A DNA stretch of 41,098 nt from Faecalimicrobium dakarense (GTDB lineage Bacteria > Bacillota > Clostridia > Peptostreptococcales > Peptostreptococcaceae), in the NCBI RefSeq assembly GCF_000499525.1, contig NZ_HG529268.1, positions 1 to 41,098 of the forward strand, read 5' to 3'. The stretch's first letter is position 1. Every line of letters starts with the position of its first letter. The notes under the pieces were generated by a model. That model saw only the letters and a program-made list of their open reading frames with translations. It was not told the origin of the DNA and did not search any database. Of this stretch, positions 17,311-26,862 are shown one piece after another. The position numbers and the translations under genes are program-made.

Positions 17311-17948
17311 ATGAAAATATTTATAGATACAGCAAATGTAAGCGAAATAGTGGAAGCTAATAGTTGGGGAATAATAGATGGAGTTACTACAAATCCTTCT
17401 CTTATAGCTAAAGAAGGAAGAGATTTACAAGAAGTTATAAATGAAATATGTTCTATAGTAGATGGGCCAATAAGTGCGGAGGTTATAAGTTTAGAAGCTG
17501 ATAAAATGGTTGAAGAAGCTATGGAATTAGTTAAATTACATAAAAATATAGTTATAAAAATACCTATGTGTATAGAAGGATTAAAGGCAGTTAAGGTATT
17601 AACAGAAAAAATATAAAAACTAATGTAACTTTAATATTCTCATCTCAGCAAGCTCTATTAGCAGCAAAAGCTGGAGCTACATATGTGAGTCCTTTTGTAG
17701 GAAGAGTTGATGATATAGGAGCTAGAGGTGTTGAGTTAATAGCTGAAATAGCCAGCATATTTGAAGTTCATAATATGCAAACAGAAATAATAGCAGCAAG
17801 TATAAGAAATCCTATACATGTATCAGAATGTGCATTAGCAGGATCAGATATTGCTACAATACCATTTGGAGTATTAAAGCAAATGGCTAAGCATCCTCTT
17901 ACTGATATAGGTATAGAGAAGTTTTTAGCTGATTATAACAAGAAATAA
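17311..17948 (+). pseudogene. Small transaldolase (fructose-6-phosphate aldolase-like), frameshifted
   Basis: The sequence encodes a class I aldolase of the TalC/FSA-like transaldolase family (about 212 residues when repaired, the usual length). It starts [13 protein letters not shown], contains TTNPSL and the Schiff-base lysine in IVIKIPM, then changes frame at an A6 run (17606-17611). Frame 0 stops at 17614-17616; the rest ([12 protein letters not shown]-like part, from about 17617) is one frame back. A single extra A, or a -1 slip on the run, gives [13 protein letters not shown], a good family match. The two halves are otherwise undamaged, so this is recent mutation, slippage-regulated expression or a sequencing error. 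The product would complete the non-oxidative pentose phosphate set with the transketolase pair upstream. Confidence 0.85.
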
Positions 17949-18035
17949 TTATAAGACTACATTTAGTACTTCTAAATAAGTAGTTAATAAAATTATTGAG
18001 AGTTATAACTAGTAAAATATATTATGAAATGAAAA

Positions 18036-18094
18036 TAGCTATATTTAGAATGAGGAGAAGCTGAGCCTCTATGAGATTTTACTAAATATAGCTA
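18036..18094. repeat. Nested stem-loop between transaldolase and the IS remnant
   Basis: A perfect 13-bp inverted repeat (18036-18048 with 18082-18094) encloses a GAGG/CCTC inner stem (18052-18055 with 18066-18069). There is no T tract after it. It could be an RNA structure or a trace of a mobile element; neither is shown. The rest of 17949-18109 shows no gene. Confidence 0.4.
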
Positions 18095-18109
18095 GGATAT
18101 GTAAAATAA

Positions 18110-18866
18110 AGTGTGCATTCTTCCAAAAAGTGGTGATAATTAAGATATTAAATATCATTAACGAAAAGGAAAGTGCACACTTTTTATGCTAAATAAAAGT
18201 GAAATTTTAAGAAAATTGATTGAAGAATATGATGTACAAACAATAAGAGATGTGCAAGAAATGTTAAAAGATTTGTTTGCAGGCACAATTCAAGAAAGGT
18301 TAGAAGCGGAGTTTGAAGATCACCTAGGATATGAACGATATATATGTCTACTCGAGATATATCAAGTCATCTTAAAAGTATTTACGGATGAAATTCATTA
18401 CAAAGTTAGAAGTGAGGGGCGAATTATCAATAAAGTTGCATATATTGCAATAGGTATTAACTTAGAAGGTGTAAAAGAAGTTTTAGGTACATGGATAGGT
18501 GAAAATGAAAGTTCAAAGTATTGGTTAAAAGTACTTACAGATATTAAAAATAGAGGTGGTAAGGATATTTTAATCGATTCAGTAGATGGATTAATTGGCT
18601 TCTCAGATGTTATTAAAGCAGTATTTCCTAACACCGAAGTTCAAAGATTTGTAGTTCATCAAATTAGATACTCTTAATTATGTTTCATATAAGCATAGAA
18701 AAGAATTTGCAAGAGATTTGAAATTAGTATATGCTGCAATAATGGAGGATGTTGCCTTAAATGACCTGGCTCCATTTAAATATCGAAGCCAAGCCATAGT
18801 TGACTAGTTTTATTATTTCCACTGTCCGCTTAACAGGGGTAAGTTTAAAATTATATACACTTTCAG
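18110..18866 (+). mobile_element. Degenerate IS256-family insertion sequence
   Basis: The element includes the transposase pseudogene at 18186-18807. On the left, AAAGTGTGCA (18110-18119) opens the region, and its inverse TGCACACTTT lies at 18173-18182 just before the transposase. On the right, an ATATACACTTT (about 18852-18862) is an imperfect inverse of the left end. The ends are therefore approximate; no clear target duplication was found. It separates the pentose genes from the lactose locus. Confidence 0.6.
18186..18807 (+). pseudogene. IS256-family (mutator type) transposase, remnant
   Basis: The first 36 residues match the start of IS256-type transposases (TIQERLEAEFEDHLGYE). Then there is an internal deletion: bases about 18344-18375 read in another frame give MSTRDISSHLK, a family segment from much further along. 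It continues in the first frame with FTDEIHYKVRSEGRI and ILIDSVDGLIGFS, which carry two of the three DDE acidic residues. After HQIR at about 18670 a second shift moves the reading frame to YVSYKHRKEFARDLK, and the rest, including the catalytic Glu, is missing. It cannot make an active transposase. Confidence 0.85.
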
Positions 18867-18877
18867 TACCTTGTTTA

Positions 18878-19573
18878 CTAACAAGATATATCTACATTTG
18901 ATTCATTAAGCACTTTAAAAAATGTTGTAAAATCATTGATTATACCATTTTTACACATTTGGTTCTCAATAAATAAATCAGCATTTTTATTAAATGGATC
19001 TATTGCTATTACCTTTCCTATGCCAGCTTTTTTTGCAGCTAAAAGCCCTGAATATGCATCTTCAATAACTAAACAATCCTCAGGTTTTAACTTAAGCTTG
19101 TCTGCAGCTATTAGGAATATATCAGGCTCTGGTTTACCTGGAAAGCTTCCATTATCAAAAGTAACTTTATCCAAATCAAACCAATTTCCTAGATTAAATA
19201 TTTCAAAGTAAAAATCTACATTTTCTTTAACTGTTGCAGTGGCAATGGTCATAGGAATTTCTCTATGTTTTAGTTCGTTTAAAACATTAGTTAAACCATT
19301 TGTTAGTTTAAGGTCTTTGGGATGTTTTAGACAAAGTTCACGATAATATGCTTCCTTCTCAAGAGATAGTTTTTTTATTTCATCAGGTGTCAGAGAACTT
19401 GATATAAAGTGATTTAATATTTCTTTGTTAGTTCTACCATGTAAATTAATTAAAATATCTTCATCTGTCATAGAGCCACTAGCATATTTATTTACCATGT
19501 AAATCCAAGCCTCTTCATGTAAATGTGAATCTTGAAACATTGTACCATTAAAATCAAAAATTATTCCCTTCAT
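18878..19573 (-). CDS. HAD-superfamily phosphatase/phosphoglucomutase-like hydrolase
   Basis: A 231-residue HAD protein of the beta-phosphoglucomutase/GPP subgroup: nucleophile Asp7 in IIFDFNGTM, a helical cap at about 15-85, motif II in TIATAT, Lys in GKPEPDIF, and motif IV in VIEDAYSGLLAA. The second acidic residue of DxDGT, the general acid/base, is Asn9, which would weaken hydrolysis or imply altered chemistry. It follows the DeoR-type regulator gene by 27 bases on the same strand, so it is probably co-transcribed with it. In this lactose context it may act on a sugar phosphate, but the substrate is unknown. Confidence 0.85.
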   Translation of the reverse strand: MKGIIFDFNGTMFQDSHLHEEAWIYMVNKYASGSMTDEDILINLHGRTNKEILNHFISSSLTPDEIKKLSLEKEAYYRELCLKHPKDLKLTNGLTNVLNELKHREIPMTIATATVKENVDFYFEIFNLGNWFDLDKVTFDNGSFPGKPEPDIFLIAADKLKLKPEDCLVIEDAYSGLLAAKKAGIGKVIAIDPFNKNADLFIENQMCKNGIINDFTTFFKVLNESNVDISC

Positions 19574-19600
19574 AATTATTCCCCTTTGTATTTTTAAATT

Positions 19601-20368
19601 TTAATTATGCCCATCTGCTACTATTATGTCTACATATTGTTCATAGTGCTGTTTTACTTCTTTACTGATTGTATAATCTGTTATTAGATAATCTATATCA
19701 TGTAGGTCGTAAAATACATAAAAATCATCTTTATTTAATTTTTTGTTATCTGCAACTAAGTATTTTGTCCTCGAATTATTAAGTGCTATTCTTTGAGCCT
19801 CGCCTTCTTCCACATTATAAGTAGAAATATCTTCGTTATGAATGCCGTTTGAACTTATAAAGGCTTTTGTAAAGTTTAAGTTTTTTAAGGTAGAATTCGC
19901 AATAGGGCCTACAAGTGCACCTGTATTTTTTCTGAAATCACCACCTGTGAGTATTATATTAGCTGAATTAGATTGCTTTAATATATCGAAAACAGGATAG
20001 TTATTAGTGATTATTCGAATACGTTTATTTATTAGATGACGAGCTAATAATTCAATAGTAGTTCCAGGTCCAAGAAAGACTGTATCTCCATCGTGTATAT
20101 TGGAAGCTGCAATTTTTGCAATTTGTTCTTTCTCATTCATCTGAAGCTTTAGTTTTTCAGAGTGTGAGAGTTCTTGGTCTATAGCATAAGAAATGCTTTG
20201 TGCTCCTCCATGTATTCTAATTATTTTACCTGCTTTATCTAATTCATCTAAATATCTTCTTACAGTCATGTCAGAAACGTTTATATCATTTATTATTTCG
20301 TTAACTGTCACTATACCTTGATTATTTATCTTGTTTAATATTTTAACTAATCGTTCTCTTTTTAACAT
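19601..20368 (-). CDS. DeoR-family sugar regulator (LacR/GlpR-like)
   Basis: A 255-residue regulator: N-terminal DeoR helix-turn-helix (residues 1-60, MLKRERLVKIL and VSDMTVRRYLDEL, then the IIRIHGGA turn) and a C-terminal sugar-phosphate isomerase-like sensor domain (about 75-240, with GDTVFLGPGTT and ILTGG). DeoR proteins of lac-PTS operons respond to tagatose- or galactose-phosphates and repress. It is divergent from lacG with 400 bases between them, a region rich in AAACAAA motifs that could be its operators. Start at 20368 has AAAGTGAG 9 bases upstream, within a tandem repeat. I infer LacR-like function from position. Confidence 0.88.
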   Translation of the reverse strand: MLKRERLVKILNKINNQGIVTVNEIINDINVSDMTVRRYLDELDKAGKIIRIHGGAQSISYAIDQELSHSEKLKLQMNEKEQIAKIAASNIHDGDTVFLGPGTTIELLARHLINKRIRIITNNYPVFDILKQSNSANIILTGGDFRKNTGALVGPIANSTLKNLNFTKAFISSNGIHNEDISTYNVEEGEAQRIALNNSRTKYLVADNKKLNKDDFYVFYDLHDIDYLITDYTISKEVKQHYEQYVDIIVADGHN

Positions 20369-20424
20369 AATTTATCACTCACTTTAAACATAATTTATAA
20401 CTCACTTTAAGCATAATTTATCAT
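20364..20424 (-). repeat. 23-bp tandem repeat carrying the ribosome site and start of the DeoR gene
   Basis: Two full 23-bp units (20364-20386 and 20387-20409, one mismatch) and a partial third (20410-20424). On the minus strand each unit holds AAAGTGAG and, 9 bases later, ATG. The middle copy starts a nine-codon reading frame whose TAA overlaps the second codon of the regulator gene, so it could be a leader peptide coupled to it. Confidence 0.7.
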
Positions 20425-20490
20425 ACAAACAAAACTAAGTCAATATAAACAAACAAAAAATAACTAACAAAACAAACAAAAAACAAACAG
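20425..20490. promoter_or_regulatory. AAACAAA-motif cluster, candidate LacR-type operators
   Basis: At least four close direct copies of an AAACAAA(C/A) motif lie here (starts at about 20426, 20447, 20471 and 20482), with further copies after the lac promoter at 20611-20657. Known lactose repressors of lactic acid bacteria bind sites with TGTTT/AAACA half-sites. Assignment to the adjacent regulator is inference, and the stretch is also simply A-rich. Confidence 0.4.
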
Positions 20491-20579
20491 CTAGATTTTG
20501 TTTTGCTTAAAATGATTGAAGTCAGTAATATAGCTAAAACTTGGCTTATAATACAAAGTTATAAAATGCGAGAAAACGC

Positions 20580-20608
20580 TTGACTAAATAAAATTGTAGA
20601 GTTAGAAT
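20580..20608 (+). promoter_or_regulatory. Predicted promoter of the lacGFE unit
   Basis: TTGACT (20580-20585), a 17-base spacer and TAGAAT (20603-20608) form a strong sigma-A-type promoter about 160 bases before lacG. The stretch AGAAAACGCTT ending at the -35 resembles half of a CcpA cre site, with about four mismatches from consensus, so catabolite repression is possible but unproven. Confidence 0.7.
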
Positions 20609-20660
20609 TAAAACAAAAGATAACAAAAACAAAATATAATCAAACACAAAGAAACAGTGA

Positions 20661-22173
<1,513 letters not shown>

Positions 22174-22209
22174 AAACATTACATTGAATATTTACTAGGA
22201 GGAATTGAT

Positions 22210-22524
22210 ATGAATAGAGAAGAATTACAAATGCTTGGATTTGAGATAGTTGCTTATGCAGGGGATGCAAGAAGCTCATTAATGAAATTATTAAAAGAAG
22301 TTAGAAATGGTAACTTTGATAATGTTGAGGCACAGTTAAAAGATGCAGATGAAAATCTTTCATTAGCTCATAATGCACAAACTAAAATGCTAGCAGAAGA
22401 AGCTTCGGGAAAAAGCATGGATTTAAGTGTAATATTTATTCATGGCCAAGATCATTTAATGACAACTCTTTTATTAAGAGAGCTTGTTCAAGATTTTATT
22501 GAGCTTTATAAAAAAACAAAATAA
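22210..22524 (+). CDS. lacF: PTS lactose-specific EIIA component
   Basis: A 104-residue IIA protein that is very close to LacF of lactic acid bacteria (start MNREELQMLGFEIVAYAGDA). The phosphorylation site is His78 in HGQDHLMTT, with Asp81 as the metal ligand position. It works as a trimer to hand phosphate from HPr to the IIB domain of LacE. AGGAGG precedes the ATG, and the gene sits 36 bases after lacG and 27 before lacE. Confidence 0.95.
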   Translation: MNREELQMLGFEIVAYAGDARSSLMKLLKEVRNGNFDNVEAQLKDADENLSLAHNAQTKMLAEEASGKSMDLSVIFIHGQDHLMTTLLLRELVQDFIELYKKTK

Positions 22525-22551
22525 AAAAGAATCTAATAGGGGGAATTTCCA

Positions 22552-24252
22552 ATGGATTTTATAATAAAGCAAATTGAAAAGGGTAAACCATTTTTCGAAA
22601 AGATTTCTAGAAATATTTATTTATCAGCTATTAGAGATGGATTTTTGACAGCAATGCCAGTTATTTTATTTTCAAGTATATTTATATTAATTGCAGCAGT
22701 TCCAAATTCATTTGGATTTTATTGGCCAGATAATATTTCTAACTGGTTATGGAAAGTTTATGGATATTCAATGGGAGTAGTTGGACTATTAGTTGCGGGA
22801 ACTACAGCAAGGTGTTTAACTGAGTCAATGAATAGAACTATGCCAAAGAATAAGATTATAAACTCTACATCGACTATGTTAGCATCAATAGTAGGATTTT
22901 TACTTTTAAGTGTTAATCAAATTGATGGTGGTTTTGCTACTGATTACATGGGTACAAAGGGTCTTATGGCTTCCTTTGTATCAGCATTTATTACGGTTAA
23001 TATTTATAAGTTTTGTGTAAAAAAAGACATAACTATAAAAATGCCAAAAGAAGTTCCGGGAACAATTTCTCAAACATTTAAGGATGTTTTCCCTTTTGGA
23101 TTTTCTATATTAGCAATGGTTTGTATTGACTTAGCAGTTAGAACTATTATAGGAACTTCTTTTGCAGAAGCTATTATAACTCTTTTACAACCATTATTTA
23201 CAGCAGCAGATGGATATTTAGGAATTGCAATAATATGGGGAGCTATGGCATTTTTCTGGTTTGTAGGGGTTCATGGTCCATCAATAGTAGAGCCTGCAAT
23301 AGCTGCTATTATATATGCAAATGTTGCGACTAACTTAGAATTATTCCAGGCGGGAGAACATGCATCAAATGTTTTAACAGTTGGATTAGGTAACTTTGTA
23401 GGAACAATGGGAGGAACAGGAGCTACTTTAATAGTACCTTTTATATTCTTATTACTCGCAAGATCTAAACAATTAAAAGCAGTTGGTAAAGCTTCAGTAG
23501 TACCTGTATGCTTTGCAGTAAATGAACCTTTACTTTTCGCAGCTCCAATTATACTAAATCCATATTTCTTTGTGCCATTTTTATTAACACCAATGGTAAA
23601 TGTTTGTTTATTTAAATTCTTTGTAGATGTAATTGGAATGAATAGTTTTATGTATGTTCTACCATGGGCAACGCCAGCTCCAATGGGACTAATATTAGGT
23701 ACAGGATTTAGTTTATGGGCAGTTGTATTAATGGCAGTTTTAATTGTTGTAGACTTCATAATATACCTACCATTCTGTAAAGCTTACGATTCACATTTAT
23801 TAGAAGTAGAATTAGAGCAAGCGGAAGAAGAAACTAAAGAAGAAGCTAAAGATATTGTAAGAGAACCTGAAGTTGCTTTAAGCACGAGTAATGGGGAATT
23901 AGAAGTTAGTTCAGATTTAGTGGACAGAGTAGCTAAAAGTATAAATGTATTAGTTTTATGTGCAGGGGCAGGAACTAGTGCTATGTTAGCAAATGCTTTA
24001 GAAGAAGGTGCAAAAGAGTGTGATATTCCTATATCTTCAGCTGCTGGAGCATATGGGTCACATTATGAAATTATGAAAGATTTTGATATGATAATTCTAG
24101 CTCCACAAGTTGGTTCTTACTATGATGACATAAAGCAAGATACTGATCGTTTAGGAATTAAATTAGTGGCTACAAAAGGAGCTGAGTATATTAATTTAAC
24201 TAGAGCACCTAAAAAGGCTGTGGATTTTGTAACAAGCCAAGTATGCAAGTAA
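22552..24252 (+). CDS. lacE: PTS lactose-specific EIICB component
   Basis: A 566-residue fusion: N-terminal IIC permease (about 1-420, ten or so TM segments, with GVHGPSIVEP and FAVNEPLLFAAPIILNP) and a C-terminal IIB domain (about 465-566) with phosphocysteine Cys470 in VLCAGAGTSAM. A charged Glu/Lys linker joins them. The length and order match LacE. It imports lactose as lactose 6-phosphate, the substrate of LacG. The ribosome site is GGGGG. The secreted glycosidase gene follows by 12 bases. Confidence 0.95.
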   Translation: MDFIIKQIEKGKPFFEKISRNIYLSAIRDGFLTAMPVILFSSIFILIAAVPNSFGFYWPDNISNWLWKVYGYSMGVVGLLVAGTTARCLTESMNRTMPKNKIINSTSTMLASIVGFLLLSVNQIDGGFATDYMGTKGLMASFVSAFITVNIYKFCVKKDITIKMPKEVPGTISQTFKDVFPFGFSILAMVCIDLAVRTIIGTSFAEAIITLLQPLFTAADGYLGIAIIWGAMAFFWFVGVHGPSIVEPAIAAIIYANVATNLELFQAGEHASNVLTVGLGNFVGTMGGTGATLIVPFIFLLLARSKQLKAVGKASVVPVCFAVNEPLLFAAPIILNPYFFVPFLLTPMVNVCLFKFFVDVIGMNSFMYVLPWATPAPMGLILGTGFSLWAVVLMAVLIVVDFIIYLPFCKAYDSHLLEVELEQAEEETKEEAKDIVREPEVALSTSNGELEVSSDLVDRVAKSINVLVLCAGAGTSAMLANALEEGAKECDIPISSAAGAYGSHYEIMKDFDMIILAPQVGSYYDDIKQDTDRLGIKLVATKGAEYINLTRAPKKAVDFVTSQVCK

Positions 24253-24264
24253 AATAAAAGGGGG

Positions 24265-26130
24265 ATGAAAAGGTATATGGGGAAAAAAATAGTATCTTTT
24301 TTGATGCTAGTATGTCTTACGGTATTTATGGTTCAACCATATAATGTGGAGGCTTCAGGAATTCCGTATGATGATCTAGAAAAGTATGTCGACAAAGATG
24401 GATTACAAGAAGTTTATGACACTATATTTGATGAAAATCTTACAAAGAAGGATGTTAAGATAGTACCTGAAGATGAAGCTAAAGATCATCCAGTTGCTAT
24501 GGTAAGATTGGAAAATGGAAAGGTAGCCTATTATGTTAATGGTGAACCATATTATCCACTAGCTATAGAAACAGGGTGGTGGGATACTCGTGTAGATGAT
24601 AATGGTAAGGAAAATTCAAATTCAAATGATGTAGGAGATAACTTCAAAGATATCACTGATGAAGAGTGGAATTCATATTTTTCAGATATGAAAAATATTG
24701 GTTTTAATACAGTTCAACTTATGACATATTGGAGAGATTGGGAGCCTGTACAAGGAGAGTATGATTTTACTTTTTTAAATCATGTAACAGATCTTGCAGC
24801 AAAGAATGGATTAAAAACAGAATTGATAATTTTCTTCCATAGTCAGACAGATAATATTCCAAGAGAAATGGATGATTTCTGGGGATACAAATTTGATAGT
24901 AAGACTATAGATGATAAAGAGTATGCACTTACTATGCAGTGGGGAAATGGTCTTACATCATCAGCAGATATTAGAGCCCATAGAGATAAGCATAATAATG
25001 CTAGTGCAGGAATTGAAAACTTCTTGGAATATTGGCATCCTGAAGTGTTTGAAGGAGTTACAAATGCTTTAGAAGCACTTGGTAAAAACTTTGTGAATTC
25101 ACCTAATATTATAGGATATCAGATTGGAAATGAAGAAGGATTTAATTATTATGTTGATAATGGAAATGACAAAAATCCGTATTATAAAGAATTGAAAGAA
25201 ATGTATAAATCTGATCCAAAAAATGCAGGTAAAGATGATAACAAGTTCCGTGCAGAAACAATTAATAATTTATGGAAATGTTTCAGTAATGCTATTCACA
25301 AAGGAGATCCTTATAAACCAACTACTACAAATACTCAATCTGGAAATACAGAAAAATGGGGAGTTACAGATGATCAGTATGCTCCTGATGGAATGACTCT
25401 AGATCTTTATAAGAGTGTAGATATGATTGGAAGTATGTTCTATGGCGAAGCTCATAAATTATATGAAAATCTTGATACTGTCTACAATACTTATAAAAAG
25501 GGAAATATAAAGGATACTTACGCAACAGGACTTCCTATATTGTTCCCAACAGAAATAAGTGGAACTATGAATGATGGAAGTGTTGCAAAACAGATTACTG
25601 CTCAGACAATAGCTAGAGGTGGTCAAGGAATAGGTATATATTGTTATGGAGAATTATATAATGACTTCGAAAATAATGGAACAAGTTCTCCAAAACCAGT
25701 TCTTGGAACTGTTAAAACAATGCTTCAAGTACTTGAAGATAACAAAGAGCTTATCCATTCAGGATTACCTATAACAGCTGACATGACAAAAAATATCTTT
25801 ATGGAAATTAAAGAAATAAGTAATGGACAGGAAGAACAAGGAAATCCTAAATTAGATGTACTTGAAGGACAAGATAAGAATGCTCTTGGAGTACTTCATT
25901 TTCCTGGAAACTCAAATAGAGGAAATGGATCAGCTGGAAGTACAAAGAGAACAGTAACTGTAACACTTTCTGCAAAAGAGTCAGGAAATTATAAAGTAAC
26001 ATTAGCTAAGACAGACGGTACTGTTGAGGTTAAGACTGTTAATGTTGAAGAGAATAAAGGTACAGCTGAGTTTACGGTTGATACAACAGGTTTAGATGTT
26101 GTGTATATTACTGCTGAAAAGGTGTTGTAG
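24265..26130 (+). CDS. Secreted clan GH-A-like glycoside hydrolase (probable beta-galactosidase, GH42/GH35-like)
   Basis: A 621-residue exported protein. Signal peptide at residues 1-30 (Lys-rich start, hydrophobic core, cleavage near VEA-SG). A TIM barrel (about 75-480) has the catalytic acid/base pattern GYQIGNEEG (Glu290 or 291) and the nucleophile in FPTEIS (Glu430); the remaining C-terminal part is beta-sandwich-like. The N-terminal YWRDWEPVQGEYDF block matches GH35/GH42-type beta-galactosidases, but I am not sure of the family. Start: ATG at 24265 abuts GGGGG with no spacing, so ATG at 24277 could be used. Leucine codon CTT is much commoner than in its neighbours, suggesting transfer. 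As last gene of the lac unit it may free galactosides outside the cell for LacEF. Confidence 0.75.
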   Translation: MKRYMGKKIVSFLMLVCLTVFMVQPYNVEASGIPYDDLEKYVDKDGLQEVYDTIFDENLTKKDVKIVPEDEAKDHPVAMVRLENGKVAYYVNGEPYYPLAIETGWWDTRVDDNGKENSNSNDVGDNFKDITDEEWNSYFSDMKNIGFNTVQLMTYWRDWEPVQGEYDFTFLNHVTDLAAKNGLKTELIIFFHSQTDNIPREMDDFWGYKFDSKTIDDKEYALTMQWGNGLTSSADIRAHRDKHNNASAGIENFLEYWHPEVFEGVTNALEALGKNFVNSPNIIGYQIGNEEGFNYYVDNGNDKNPYYKELKEMYKSDPKNAGKDDNKFRAETINNLWKCFSNAIHKGDPYKPTTTNTQSGNTEKWGVTDDQYAPDGMTLDLYKSVDMIGSMFYGEAHKLYENLDTVYNTYKKGNIKDTYATGLPILFPTEISGTMNDGSVAKQITAQTIARGGQGIGIYCYGELYNDFENNGTSSPKPVLGTVKTMLQVLEDNKELIHSGLPITADMTKNIFMEIKEISNGQEEQGNPKLDVLEGQDKNALGVLHFPGNSNRGNGSAGSTKRTVTVTLSAKESGNYKVTLAKTDGTVEVKTVNVEENKGTAEFTVDTTGLDVVYITAEKVL

Positions 26131-26210
26131 AGGCTATCCTAGAATCAATTATTAGGTAAAGTAAGTCAGGATATTCTAATTGATAGACTACAAAAGATAA
26201 TAGAAGATGA

Positions 26211-26243
26211 AGAGCTAAGTAAAATTTTGCTTGGCTCTTTTTT
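26211..26243 (+). terminator. Rho-independent terminator after the lac operon
   Basis: A stem of about 10-14 bp (26211-26224 with 26225-26238, two G-T pairs; the innermost A-T pairs form the loop) followed by TTTTTT. Confidence 0.75.
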
Positions 26244-26790
26244 GTGGTGTGCCCAGCATGGATAACAACTGATGCTTTTAGAAATGGACGAGTTTGCAAT
26301 ACAAAATAAAGTCCTACATTATCTGAGTGGTTTACACCTCCTTCCTACTTACTACAGGAACTAGGACTACATGAAACCACCACATAGAAGTTTCTTTAGA
26401 ATTTAGTGTAACTTTTGGTGCACTAGTGGCAAAATTTTTAAGCTGATTTGTAAAAAGTGTGGACACTTGGACAGCAAAATAGTAAATTGGACATCAAAAA
26501 AATAGTTGGTGTACTATGATAAGCACCAGTTATTTCGATGATTTTACTAAAATAGTACAGTAAGTACACTAGAATTATAAAACTTATAAAAAATAGTAAA
26601 ATAATATAAGTTTATAATGTTTAGCAATGTTAGTGTACTGCTGTACCAATATTTATTGTTTCATTTAAAATATTAAATAGAGACATTATACATCTCCGTC
26701 TTAAACACCCAAACTAATTAATTTTATGATAATTTAATTTCTTGGCAATAAAAATGTTATTTAATTAAGTTAATATACTGGCCAGAGACG
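26244..26790. other. Intergenic stretch with no recognisable gene
   Basis: No reading frame with a ribosome site or family resemblance was found. A GTGGTTT/AAACCAC pair (about 26318-26324 and 26376-26383) encloses a possible stem-loop, and TTGGACA occurs twice (about 26468 and 26488). These may be remains of an insertion sequence, but I cannot identify one. Confidence 0.4.
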
Positions 26791-26792
26791 AG

Positions 26793-26826
26793 AGAGCCTT
26801 TAGTTTTTACTAAGTGCTCTTTTTGT
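26793..26826 (+). terminator. Leader terminator/attenuator before the glycerophosphodiesterase remnant
   Basis: A stem of 11 pairs with one C-T mismatch (26793-26804 with 26809-26820), a TTTT loop and a T run, ending 37 bases before the gene's ATG. Placement fits an attenuator in the leader of the next gene; there is no active gene just upstream that needs it. Confidence 0.55.
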
Positions 26827-26862
26827 CGTTTTAAGGCAATTATTTTATTGGGGGATAAAAAA

